Part shown: piece by piece, positions 25,001-37,010 of the stretch
Position numbering within the stretch: the stretch's first letter is position 1
Layout: each line of letters starts with the position of its first letter
Assembly: GCA_020137815.1 (NCBI GenBank)
Contig: CM035350.1
Span: 4,942,541 to 5,006,540, forward strand
Direction: 5' to 3'
Length of the DNA: 64,000 bases
DNA from: Hormiphora californensis
Taxonomy: Eukaryota; Ctenophora; Tentaculata; Cydippida; Pleurobrachiidae
The notes under the pieces: model-generated
Seen by the model: the letters and a program-made list of their open reading frames with translations, nothing else
Told to the model about the DNA's origin: nothing
Database searches by the model: none
Position numbers and translations under genes: made by a program

Positions 25001-28000
25001 CCTTAACGTAGACCTTGTAGTTGGTCTTCTTAGTCTTTCCGGACTTGCCCTTAGTGCTAAGGAAGTACTTGTTGTCAGAACGTCGGACGACGGCCTTACA
25101 CTTGCTGTTCTTCTTACAGGCAGCGAGGGCCTTGGCGAGAGTGGGGTAGGTGGTCTTGCCAATCATTCCTCCGAGAGTGTAGTTGGGGTAAGTTCCCCAG
25201 GAGTAACCACTCTTGGTGACGGATTTTCCTCCCTTCACCCAGCATTTAAGGAACTTGGGTCCAGGCATAGGAGTGGATCCGGTGTTGAGACGGTAGTTCT
25301 TCTTTCCCTCCTTGGTAACTCCGTTACACTTGGAGCTCTTGGCACAAGCCTTCAGAGCCTTCTTTTTGGTGGTATATTTGGTAGTGTTAACGTATCCAGA
25401 CAGTTTGTAGGGCTGCTTGAAGGCCCAGGTATAGCCGCCGTAGGTAATAGTCATGGTGTAGGTAGTGGGCTTGTCTCCACCACGAATCCAGACGTTCTCG
25501 TAGAGAGAAGGCTCGATGGTATATCCCTTGCCCATCCTGTACTTCTTGAGCTTGGAGCTGTAGGTAACACCGGAACAGTCGGCCTTTTTCTTACAGGCAG
25601 CAGCAGCCAGAGCCATGGTCTTGTACGTCTTAGTGTCGTAGTCGTGTTCAATGGCATGGCCAACAATCTTGGTGTAGTAGATGTTGTTGTGGAGCGCCCA
25701 CTTGCTTCCCTTGATGTAGGCAGTCATGGTCTTTGAGGAGCTTGGAGTGTTATTGTTGTTGGTCCTGTACTTCTTGGATCCCTCCTTGGAAACCCTTACA
25801 GGGTCAGATTTGGCACAAGCAGCGGTGGCCTTGGTGAGAGTGGTGTAGGTGGTAGTGCTGTCATATCCGATCAGACGGTATTTAGATTTCATAGCCCAAA
25901 TGTATCCGTTGCTCTTCACGGCCTTTCCATAATGCTTCCACACCATGGATCCAACGGTGGGGGTAACGACACTGGTGTACTTGTAGACAGTAAACTTGCC
26001 TCCGGCATAAGAGAAACCGTTACATCCCTTCTTCTTCTTTGCCATGCACAGAGCCATGGCCTTGACAATGGTCTTAGCTGTTCCAAGCTTGGTACCCTTG
26101 AAGGAGCTGGGAGAATGTGCCTTGAAGGCTTCATTGGCGAAAGTGACGACATGTTCGGTGGTGTAGTAAGATCCCTTGTTGTACATGGCAGCTCCAGTGC
26201 TGGCTTTGCAGGCACCTCCAGTGAAGAGTTTGTAAGTGCTCTTCTTTACATAAGTGACTCCGGCACACTTGGCGTTACTGGAACACTTAGCGGCAGCCTT
26301 GGGGAAAGTCTTGTAGACCTTCTTGTCCAGAAGGCTGGTAGCGACGTATCCGGAGGTCTTGGTGTACCTGTAATCGTGAGATGGCTTGATAACAGCAGAT
26401 TTCTGGTAGGTATCTGTTCCAGAGGATGAAGTAGGGATCTTGCCAGTCATCAGCCTGAACTTCTTGGTGCCCTCCTTGTTGACACCGTTACAGGTGGTGG
26501 ATTTAGCACAGGCAGTCAGAGCGGCGGTCTTGGTGGTGTAGGTCTTGGTATCGGTGGTGTCATATCCAGCGAGCTTGTAGTCCTCGAACTTGGTCCAGAC
26601 CTTCTGGGCCTTGAAGGCAGATCCGGCTCCGAGTTTCACCCAACACTGCTGTTTACTGCCAGGTTCAGGGGCAGATCCAGTTGCGAGGTAGAACTTCTTG
26701 CTCTTGTAGGTGACTCCCTTACACTTGCTAGCGGCGGCACAAGCCTTCAGGGCAGCGGGGAGGGTGGTCTTGGCGGAGTAGGCACCATCAAGCTTCATGG
26801 GAGCTTCGTATTGCCAACTGTATCCGGAAACATTGATCAGCATAGACTGACGCTTCACCTCCTTTCCTCCCTTGAGGTATGAAATGTAGCCGGTCTTGGA
26901 GCTGATGGTGTAACCAGTGGAGAGGTAGTAGGTCTTGCTGGCCTTCTTGACGACACCAGTACATGTGGAGGCCTTGATACAGGCGGTCTTGGCAGCGGCA
27001 ACAGTGGTGTACTTCTTGACCGAGGCTGTCCATGTTGTAGTTGGACTTCTTGGTGAAGTAGTAGCTGCTATACTTCTCAGACTCGTCTCCCTTGATCCAG
27101 CAGCGCTTGCCAGACTTCTTGGTGGGGGTACTGCCAGTGTTGGTCCTGAAGTTCTTTGATCCCATCCTGGTGATACCCTTACAGGTAGAGCTGGAGAGAC
27201 AAGTAGCCATGGCCTTGGCAGCGGACTTGTACTTGGTGTTGCTATCGTATCCAGTCAGCTTGTATCCCTTCCTGAAGTCCCACATGTATCCCTTGGCGAG
27301 AACGAACTCTCCTCCCTTGATGTAGGCGAGTTTTCCCTGGGCCTCGGTGGTGGTGGCATCGCTGTGGGTGGTGTATGAGGTGGAGCTGACACGAGTGAAA
27401 CCCTTGCACTTGCTGCTTTCAGCACAAGCCTTGTAGGCAAGAGCCTCAGTCTTGTAGCTCTTCAGCTTGCCCTTGGAGAGCTTGTAGGGAGCCTTGACAG
27501 TCCAGAATTCGTCTGAAAATGAGATTCTTTGTTAACTTTCCGATAACTTAACATAAAAGATAGATTCATGGTTTGAAAGAGAAAGAATAGAAATGAAAAT
27601 TGAGACTTACTGGTGTTGTACATGGTCCTGGTGGCCTTCTTGGTGCCTCCCTTGATGTAGACAGTGTAGCCAGACTTGGAGCTAGGAGTAGATCCACTGT
27701 GAATCCTGTACTTCTTGGTTCCCTGTTTGGTAACTCCGTTACACTTAGAGTTCTTGGCACAAGCCTTGAGGGCGGCAGCGAGGGTCTTGTAAGTCTTCTT
27801 GTCAGCGTATCCGCTGAGAGTGTAATCGGTCTTGTAAGTCCAGGTGTAATCGTTGGAGACAGTGACGGAGCTGCTGGCAATGTAAGCCTTGAGACCGGTA
27901 GCCTTGCTCTTGGTTGACTTGGTGGCCTTGACGTATTTGCCGTTCTTCTTCTTGACAACTCCCTTACAGGTGCTGGCCTTGGCACAGGCAGCAAGAGCGT

Positions 28001-31000
28001 AAGAGACAGTGGTGTACTCGGTGGAGTCGAGTCCTCCGAGAGTATAGCCAGAGTAGGTAGACCAGGACTTGCCTCCTCCGATGGTGGACTTGCCTCCCTT
28101 CACGTAGATTGTGTAGGTCTTGTGAGCCTCGGGGGTGGAGCCAGTGTTCAACTTGTACTTCTTGCTTCCCTCCTTGGTAACTCCGTTACACTTGGAACTG
28201 GCGGCACAGGCCTTGAGAGCCTTCTTGAGAGTGGTGTAGGTCTTGGTACTGGCAGATCCAGTCAATTTGAAGGGTTTCTTGACAGTCCAGGTGTATTTCT
28301 GAGAAGTCATTCCAAAGAGCTGACCTTGATGTTCTTGCCACCCTTGAAGTAGACCTTCCTGGTAGCGTAGTAGCTTGGCTTGTCACCAGTGTTGATCCTG
28401 TAGGTGTTCTTCTTCTGGTAGGTGACACCATTACACTTGGAGCTCTTGGCACAAGCAGACTTGGCCTTGTCAAGAGTCTTGTAGGTTTTCGTATCGGCGT
28501 ATCCAGACAGAGTAACTCCGTCAATGGTGGTCCAGTAGTAGGACTTGTCGAGTTTGTACTCGCTTCCCTTGATGTAGGCAACCTTTCCAGACGCGGTGGC
28601 CACTGTGGTTCCAGTGTTCTCCTGGTAGTAGGTGCTGGATTGTTTGGTAACTCCGTTACACTTGCTGTTGGACACACAAGCCTTCATGGCGGCATTCAGA
28701 CTTGTGCTTGGTGGTGGAAGCAGCTCCAGAAAGTTTCTTGCCAGAGTTCTTTGCCCACATGTATCCTCCGTAAGAAGTGTAGGTTCCGATGTGTTCAGAG
28801 GCGAAGTAGCCAACCTTGATAGACTGGCTGTTGCCCTTGTTGAGCTGATACTTTCCAGAAGAGATCCTGGTGAATCCCTTGTAGGTACCCTTGCCGGCAA
28901 GAAGAGCATCGTTGACACTGTCGAGAGTGGTGTATGTCTTCTTGGTCTGGAGACTGGACATGGTGTATGGAGAGGAAACCTTCATAACCCAAGCTGAAAG
29001 GAACATTGATTAGGAGATATATAAGACAATCAATTATCAACAATTTTTCAGGAAGGTTTTGATCATGAATCTTGAAAATACTTACATTTCTTGGAGTTGG
29101 AATGGATGTAGGTGAAAGAGCTCTTGTAGTTAGATCCAAGAACGAACACCTTTAGCCGGTAGTGGCAGTCTTAGAGTCTCCCTTTCGAGGTAGTACTTGC
29201 CCTTTCCGGTGTAAGAAACACCAGAGCAGGTAGATGCCTTGGAGGCACAAGCAGCCAAAGCGGCAGACTCGGTCTTGTAGTTCTTAGTGCTCAGGTTGGT
29301 CTTGAATTTATATCCGGAGACCTTAGTCCAGTAGTAGTCGTTGGAGATCTTGATGGTGCTACCCTTCTTGTAGGCAGTGCTGGCACTGTTGGTCTTGGCG
29401 GTAGTGGAAGAGTTGAGGCGATACTTCTCGCTAGCCTCCTTGGTTACTCCCTTACATCCAGCGGCCTTGGAACAAGCCTTCAGGGCCTTGGCAAGAGTCT
29501 TGTAGGTTGTGTTATTGTAGTATCCAGAGTACTTAGTCTTGGACTTCTTGGACCAGTTAACACCGGAAGCCTTGACGTTCTTTCCTCCCTTGACCCAGAC
29601 GAGCGGTCCTTGCTGTAAAGAACAGATGAAGAGCTGTTGAGCCTGAAGGTCTTGGCCTTCTCCTTGGTGACACCAAGACACTTGGTGTTGGCAGCACAAG
29701 CAGTAAGGGCGGCCTTACGGGTCTTGTAAGTGGTCTTGTCAGCGTATCCCTTGAGGGTATGAGGATACTTGAAGGACCAGCTGTAGTGGCGTAGGTAGTG
29801 CTGTAAGTCTGGTGGTAACCTTGGCTCTCCCTTCAGGAAGGCGGTCCTGGTAGAGTACTCAGTGATGGTGTATCCAGTGTTGGTCCTGTAGTTCTTGGGT
29901 CCTTCCTTGGTAACACCATTACACTTGGAGGAGGTGAGACAAGCAGCCATGGCCTTGGATTTGGTGGTGTACTTGGTGGTACTAACATATCCAGATAGAG
30001 TGTATCCCTCCTTCTCGGTGAAGTAGTACTTCTTGTAGAGAACGTAGGGACTTCCTTGGATGTAAGCGTGCATTCCCTTCTTGGTGGCGGTAGTGGCACT
30101 CTTGTTGGTCCTGTACTTCTTGGATCCCTCCTTGGTGATACCCTTACAGGCGGTGGCACCGGCACATACCTTGAAGGCCTTGCTGTCACTGGTATAGGTA
30201 ACACTGTCGTAGTAACCAGTCAGCTTGGAATTCTTCTGGTGATCCCACATGTATCCCTGGCTGGCGACAAAGTTACCTCCCTTGGTGTATGCGGTGTATC
30301 CGATGGCCTGGGTGGCGGTGGTTGACTTGGTCTTCTGGAAGTTGGTTCCGTCGTGGTTGAAACCAACACACTTCTTGTCACCCTCACAGGCATCAAGTCC
30401 TTGGCAAGGGTGGTGTATTTGGTTCCGTAAGCCTGTTTGAACTTGTAGGGAGCCTTGGCATGCCACACGAGGTCACCGTAGAAGATGGTGTGGGATGTCT
30501 TGGAAACTCCTCCCCTCACGTAGGCCTTGGCACCGGTCTTCTTGGAGACATCTGATCCGGTGTTCAACTTGTATTTCTTGGCTGAGTAGTAGGTATATCC
30601 GGTACAGGTGGAAGACTTGGCACAGGCCTTGGCGGCAGCAGCCTTGGTGGTGTATACTTTACTTCCAGCACCTCCTAGCGCGTAGTTGGCCTTGGGAGTC
30701 CACTGGTAGTTATTGGAAACACTCACGCTGTCTCCCATGATGTATCCGGTGTAACCAGATACACTGGATGTGGTGGATGAGGAGTTGATCTTGATATTTG
30801 TTGGTTCCCTCCTTGGTAACTCCCTTACATCCGCTGGTGGAGGCACAGGCCTTGAGGGCAGCCTTGAGGCTGGTGTAAGTCTTGGTGCTCTTGTATCCAG
30901 AAAGCTTGGTGTTAGTCTTGGTAGTCCATGTCTTACCTCCATAGCTGACAGATTTGCCAGATTTGATGTAAGCGGTCTTTCCCTTACCGGGATGGGGGGT

Positions 31001-34000
31001 TGCGCTACTGTTCAGAGCATATTTCTTGGTCTTGCTGGTGTAAGTAACTCCCTTGCAGCCACTGAGAGCGGCACAGGCCTTCAAAGCCTTGTCACGGCTC
31101 TTGTATGTGGTCTTGCTAGCAGATCCGGAGAGAGTGAAGGGGTTCTTGTACTTCCAGACGTATCCCTTGCTGGTGATAGACATAGAAGTGAAAGAGATGA
31201 CATCTCCGGTCTTGAGGTAGGTAGTCCTGTTCTCATTAGCGACCAGTTTCACGTCCTTGTACAGGTAGTACTTCTTGCTTCCCTCCTTGACAACTCCCTC
31301 ACAAGTAGCGGCAGCAGCACATGCAACCTTGGCAGAGGAAAGATCGGTATACTTGGTGCTCTTCAGACGAGTATTCAGGCTGTAGCCAGACTTCTTGATC
31401 CAGTAGTACTTGGAAGAGGAAGCAACCTCATCTCCCTTAATGTAAGCAACCTGGCCCTTGGCCTTGGTCTTGCTGGTGGTAGATCCGAGAGTGTACTTCT
31501 TAGCAGCGGTCTTTGTGATACCCTTACAGGAAGTGGAAGAGGCACAAGCCTTCATGGCAGCGCTGTCAGAGGTATAAGTGGTAGTTCCGTACTGGGTAGA
31601 CAGTTTGTATCCAGAGAACTTGGGCCAGACTCGGTTGTTGTAGATGACATAAGCGCCACGCCTGATAAAAGCGATGTTGTTGGTCTTGGCGGTAAGGGTA
31701 GTCTTGGTGTTGAGAGAGAACTTGTTAGCAGCGGTCCTGGTGAAACCCTTACATTTCTTGTTCTTGACACAAGCATCAGCGGCCTTCTGAAGACTGGTAT
31801 ATGTCTTCTTGTCAGCTGCTCCGGAGAGGGCATAAGGAGAGTGAATACTCCATGCCTTTCCGGCGAAGATCATGTAAGAGGTGACCTTGACACGGTCTCC
31901 AATGACCCAGGAAGTACTCTTGGAGTCAGCAGTGATGTCACTGCCCTTCATGGCGTAGTACTTTCCACTGGTCTTGGTAACACCAGTACAGCTGGTAGAT
32001 TTGGCAGCACAGGCAGCCAGAGCCTTACTCTTGGAAGTGTAGGCAGTCTTTGCCAGTTTGTTACGAACTTGTAGCCAGACTTCTCAGTCCAGTAGAAATC
32101 GTTAGAAGTAGTGACTGAAGATCCCTGAACGTATGTCTTCTTTCCCTTAGAGGTGGTAGTGGCCTTGGAAGATTTCAGCTTGTACTTTCCTGAGGCAATT
32201 TTACTGACGGCCTTGCAACCGCTGGCAGCGGCACAAGCCTTGAGGGCGGCAGAAAGGCTAGTGTAGACCTTAGAACTGTAGTCCTTGGTGACAACAGCGT
32301 TGCTCTTGACAGTCCAGACGGTGCTGGATGCAGTGTAGCTCTTTCCCTGCTTGACGTATGAGATGACTCCGTTTCCGGGTCTGGGGGTAGATCCGGAGTA
32401 AAGAGCGTATGTCTTCGTCTTTTTGGTCTTGGTGACTCCGTTACACTTGGAGTTCTTAGCGCAAGCCTTGAGGGCCTTGTTCCTGGTCTTGTAGGTGGTC
32501 TTTCCGATTTTGCCTCCGAGGTACTTGGGCTTGTACATCTTCCAGGTGTAGTTGTTGTAGGTAATGGTGACGGTGGTGTATTTGACTTCCTTGCCTCCGA
32601 TGAGGTAGATAGTGTAGTCGCTGTTGGGATGAATAGTTCCGGAGGTACCGAGATAGTAAGATTGCTTCCGTGCTTGCTACACCCAGTACACTTGGCGGGT
32701 CCAGCCTTGGCACAAGCGGTTTGGCATTGGAGAGTGTGGTGTACTCTTAGATCCGATGTATCGAACTCGTAAGAGCTCATCTCAGACCAGTAGTAGCCGT
32801 TTGAGGTGGTGAATCCACTGCCCTTGATAGGCTTCCATTCCCTTCTTGGTACTAGGGGTAGAGCAGTGTTCAGCTTGTAGTTGCTGGTTCCTCCTTGGTA
32901 ACTCCCTTACATTGGAGTTGCTAGCGCAAGCAGTGAAAGCCTTGCTATCGCTGGTGTATTTCGTCTTACTGGCGTATCCAGTCAGCTTCTGTCCCTCGTA
33001 GAGACCCCACAGACGTCCTCCGTTAGGAATGGCGGTTCCCTTCTTGATGTAGGCGACACTGCCGACCTTCTGGGTCTTGGTGGTCTTTTTGTTGAGCTTG
33101 TAGTTTCCAGACCGTATCTGGTGAAACCCTTACAGGCCTTGGCCTTCTCACAGGCAGCGAAGGCTTGGCTCGGGTGGTGAGCTTGCTTCCGTAGGGTGAG
33201 GCCAAGGAAATGGGGTGGACGAGGTACATGTGAGCGTGAGACCTGGTGGCGTTTTGCTGGTGTAGGCAGATCCCTTGACGTAGGCAGTCTTTCCAGAGGC
33301 AGAGGAAGGAGTGTATCCAGTGTTGGTCTTGTGCACTTTGGTACTCTGAAAAAGAGAGAGAGATGTTAAAAAGTTGACTTGAAACACACAAAAAGAAGTC
33401 AGTTAAAGGTTAGTCGTCAGTCTCTTACATGAGTAGTGACACCCATACACTTGGCGTTAGAGGTACAGGCAGTCATGGCAAGAGCCAGAGTTTTGTAAGA
33501 CTTGATGTCTCCACTAAGTTTATAGTCACTGTATTTGGTCCAGTAGTAATCCTTCTTGGTGAACCACCTCACCTGGGTATAGTCGGTCAGTCATTCTTGC
33601 ATAAATTACTGTCATATATCAGTAATTGTTGTTAAATTTCGTTAGTTTCAATTACTGTCAGTCAATTTGATTTCTATGTGAATTGTTTGTTAACTTACTT
33701 GTCTTCTTGTAGACCTTGAGTCCAGTTGATTTCTTGAAGCTACTTCCCTTTCCAAGGTAGTACTTCTTTTTCTTGTACACGACACCGGTACACTTGCTGT
33801 TAGCCTTACAGGCAGCCAGGGCCTTGGCCTTGGTGGTGTAGGCAGTTGAAGAGAGCAGACCGCCAGACATGGTGTAGTCGCTCTTGGCGGTCCAGGTGTA
33901 GCCTCCATAGGTGGATACTGATCCATACTTGATGAAGATGGCCATGTTTTGCGGGTTTGTAGGCTGTACCAGATCCAAGATAGTAGGTCTTGGCTTCTCC

Positions 34001-37000
34001 TTGGTGACACCCTTACATTTGGAGTTCTTGGCACAAGCCTTGAGAGCGGCAGTGAGAGAGGTGTACTTGGTCTTTCCAAGCTTGGTTTTGTACTGCCAGG
34101 GGGTCTTCATCTTCCAGGTGTAGCCGCTGTTGGTCATGGTGACAGTGACCTGCTTGATCTGCTCGCCGCCCTTAGCGTACACGGTGGTGCCAGTGCTCGA
34201 GGAGAGGGAGTGGTACTTGTTCAGGTAGTACTTGCTGCCACTCTTGGTGACTCCACCACACTTGCTGTTCGCCAGACACTTCTGCTTGGCAGTGGCCAGG
34301 GTGCTGTAGCTGGTGGTAGAGATGTAGTTCTCTCTCCTTGAATCCAGTGTTCTCAGTCCAGTAGTAGCTCTTGTAGGCGGTGGTCTTGCCTCGCTTGATC
34401 CATGCGATCTTGCCGGTAGACTTCTTGGCGGTCTTGCTGCTGTTCAACTTGAACTTCTTAGCGCCCTCATATGTGATACCCTTGCAAGCGGTGCTTGTGG
34501 AGCATGCCTTGGCGGCAGTATCGAAGGTTTTGTAGGTGGTGGAAGAAGCACTGCCAGAAAGAGCGTATCCACTCTTTTCCTGCCACATGTAACTGTTGGA
34601 GAACTTGCCCTTTCCAAGTTTGACATGGGCGATCTTGCCAGCAGTCTTGGTCTTGGTGGTTTTGCTGTTCAGGTAGTAGTTGGTGTTGGAGTTTTGGGTG
34701 AAACCGACACACTTCTTGTTCTGCATACACGCATCAAGGGCAGCAGATCGGGTCTTGTAGGTCTTTCCGTCGACCTTGCCAGACATCTTGTAGGGAGAGT
34801 AAGCTCCCCATACGAAGTCTGAAATAGAAATATGGGTCAGCAAAACATCGAAAACATGCATAGCTAACTCTTTCACTACAGAACAAAAAGATGATGCAAC
34901 ATCTTGGGGGGATGGGTGCAGGATAAATGGTTCGGACATATAATATGCCTAAACCATCCCCTCCGCTTCACCCTGCAGTTATACTTACTGGCAAAGGAGT
35001 AGTAGTAGGTAGAGGAGGCGAGGCCACCTCGAGGATAGAGGGTGTACTTGCTGTTAGTCTGTACGGTAGATCCACTGTTCAGTTTGTACTTCTTGCTTCC
35101 GGTCTTGGTGACACCCTGCATTGATATATGAACCAATCAAATAAGTAAATCACCAGATGGGGTAAGGACAATGTTTATTTACAACTGCATCAACCTGTCA
35201 GGCCAAAGCTCTGACCACGGTTCTCGCGCTTGAAAGAAATGAGAGTAGGGTCAGGCAAACATCAGTGAACTTACGGTACACTTGGAGTTGGCGGAACAGG
35301 CGGTGAGGGCAGCACTGTAGGTGGTGTAAACCTTGCTGGATAGCCACCCACCGTAGTAGACACCGGAGAGAGTAGTGTAAGAGTAACCACCATATGTAGC
35401 AACCTTATCTCCCTGGATGTAACAGCTTCGTCCCTTCTTGGTCTTGACTGTGGTCCCCTTCATCAGGTAGTACGCAGAGCTGGAAACCTTGTTCACACCA
35501 TTACAGGCGGAAGCAGAGGCACAAGCGTAGAGAGCGCTGTACAGACTGTAATTGAAAATATTGTTAGTAATCTATAGCTGTTCTAAATGCAATATACCAG
35601 ATTCGTGTTTTTTAGAGCGAACTTACCCGGTGTATTTCTTGGTAGAAGACTTGGCTCCAGTGATATAGTATCCAGAGTAGACGGTCCAAACACGACCACC
35701 GTAGGTCTTGCTCGATCCCTTCTTCTTCCAGTATTTTCCACCCGACAGAGTCTTCTCTTTGGTGCCAGTGACACACCTAAACTTCTTGGTAGAAGGTAGG
35801 TAAATGACACCCTTACACTTGGAGGCCTTGCCACACGCAGTCAGAGCCTTGGCTTTGGTAGCGTAGTTGGTCTTGTCCAGGTATCCCCCGGACAGGATGA
35901 TGTTGGTTTTGTAGGCCCAGGTGTACCCTCCGTAGACGGTGGTGTAGGAAACAGACGCTGCAAGGAGGAGAACATTCGATAAAACAGGTGTGCTAATCCA
36001 TCACTCTGATAGCAGCTATGAAAAATCGTAAAGTCTTACCCTGCTTGACGGTTTTCTTAGTGGTGGTCTTCTTGGACTTGGAAGTGGTCTTCTTGGACTT
36101 TCCACCGCTGGATTTTCCACCGCTGGACTTTCCACCGCTGCCTCCGGAACCTCCCTTGCCTCCGGAACCTCCCTTGCCTCCGCCTCCTCCAACATTCTTG
36201 AAGTTTCCACGTCCAATGAACACCCAGGTGTGATGGTGAGGGTTCCTCTGTTTCCTCAGAGAGCCACCCTTACCCATACGCCAGTGCTTACCATGCTGAG
36301 ACACTCCCCAACAACTGCACAGGAGCAGCAGGTTAGTAACGAGAATTCGGTTTCCTAGCGACAAGAATTCGGTTTCCTAGCAACAAGAATTCGGTTTCCT
36401 AGCAACAAGAACTAGGTTTGTAACTAAAGTTCCGAAATGATGAAGTGTAAATGTACTATACTTACTGAGGATCCTTGATACAGGCGTGCATGGCCTTGTG
36501 GTGATCAGGGTGAGGGGGTCCATACATGCCGGCAAAATGGAAACCCTTGATGAGACCCCAGCGGTGTCCATGGAAAGGCCGCACCTCGGAGATCCTGATC
36601 TGGACCTGACGGTGTTGCCTCCTTCCAGTCTTGATAAAGAGCCGGGTAGGGGGAGGGGCACCCATAAGAGCAATCCCCTTCACCATCTGGAAGTTGGGTC
36701 CTGCAAGGTGTGTGATACCCCTACAGTGGGGTGTCTTGTTACATTCCGCGAACTTAGCGGGCAGAGGTCCGGGTTTTCCAAATCGGGCTGGTGGTGCGAC
36801 ACGGACACCACGGAACTCGCTGTATCGGATATCTGAGGAGGAGGAGGGGGATCATTGTAAGTCAATTGAGCAACAAACTGTGAAGATAAACTTTAATGCA
36901 ACCTCTAGATTTTACTTACCGCCGTGCCAATGGTGTTTAACAGGTTTAAGCTGTCTGGCATCAGCAACCGCCGAAAGGGCGGCTACCAAGCCAATAAGAT

Positions 37001-37010
37001 ATAAAAACAT
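22011..37010 (-). CDS. Gene B: giant secreted protein of about 55 Cys-pair modules, His-rich N-terminus
   Basis: Fifteen exons: 37010-36920, 36832-36466, 36314-36040, 35957-35627, 35545-35275, 35115-34989, 34818-33699, 33572-33429, 33345-29086, 28993-27611, 27512-23359, 23202-22996, 22904-22680, 22537-22377, 22187-22011 (TAG at 22011-22013). The start is a signal peptide (MFLYLIGLVAALSAVADA). A His-rich region follows with two divergent modules (AECNKTPHCRGITH, HACIKDPHCWGVSQ), then a Gly/Ser/Lys linker and about 53 modules of the type [13 protein letters not shown]-x5-C-x-GVTKEGSKKYRLNTGS...AYIKGG. The end is an eight-Cys domain (MKYCFTV, KHKCCSKN, SGSDTC). The C-x5-C core after a helix resembles PAN/apple domains, but no family is established. 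At least 15 one- or two-base frame breaks interrupt it (for example near 34330, 33250, 32750-32640, 32058, 30797, 30395, 29606, 28705, 28318, 27022, 23570), many at short homopolymers. A structural or adhesive role is inference. Confidence 0.85.
36040..36832 (-). other. His-rich head and Gly/Ser/Lys linker of gene B
   Basis: Exons 2-3 of gene B encode histidine clusters (PHPDHHKAMHAC, SQHGKHWRMGK, NPHHHTWVF) around two divergent Cys-pair modules. A flexible linker of GGKGGSGG and GGKSSGGKSS repeats follows, then alternating Lys-Lys-Thr/Ser (KKTTSKSKKTTTKKTVKQG). Another His pair (HHWHGG) ends exon 1. None of this exists in gene A. Clustered His could bind metal ions, which is inference. Intron 2 (36315-36465) holds three tandem copies of a 24-bp unit (CAAGAATTCGGTTTCCTAG) at about 36337-36410. 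Confidence 0.8.
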
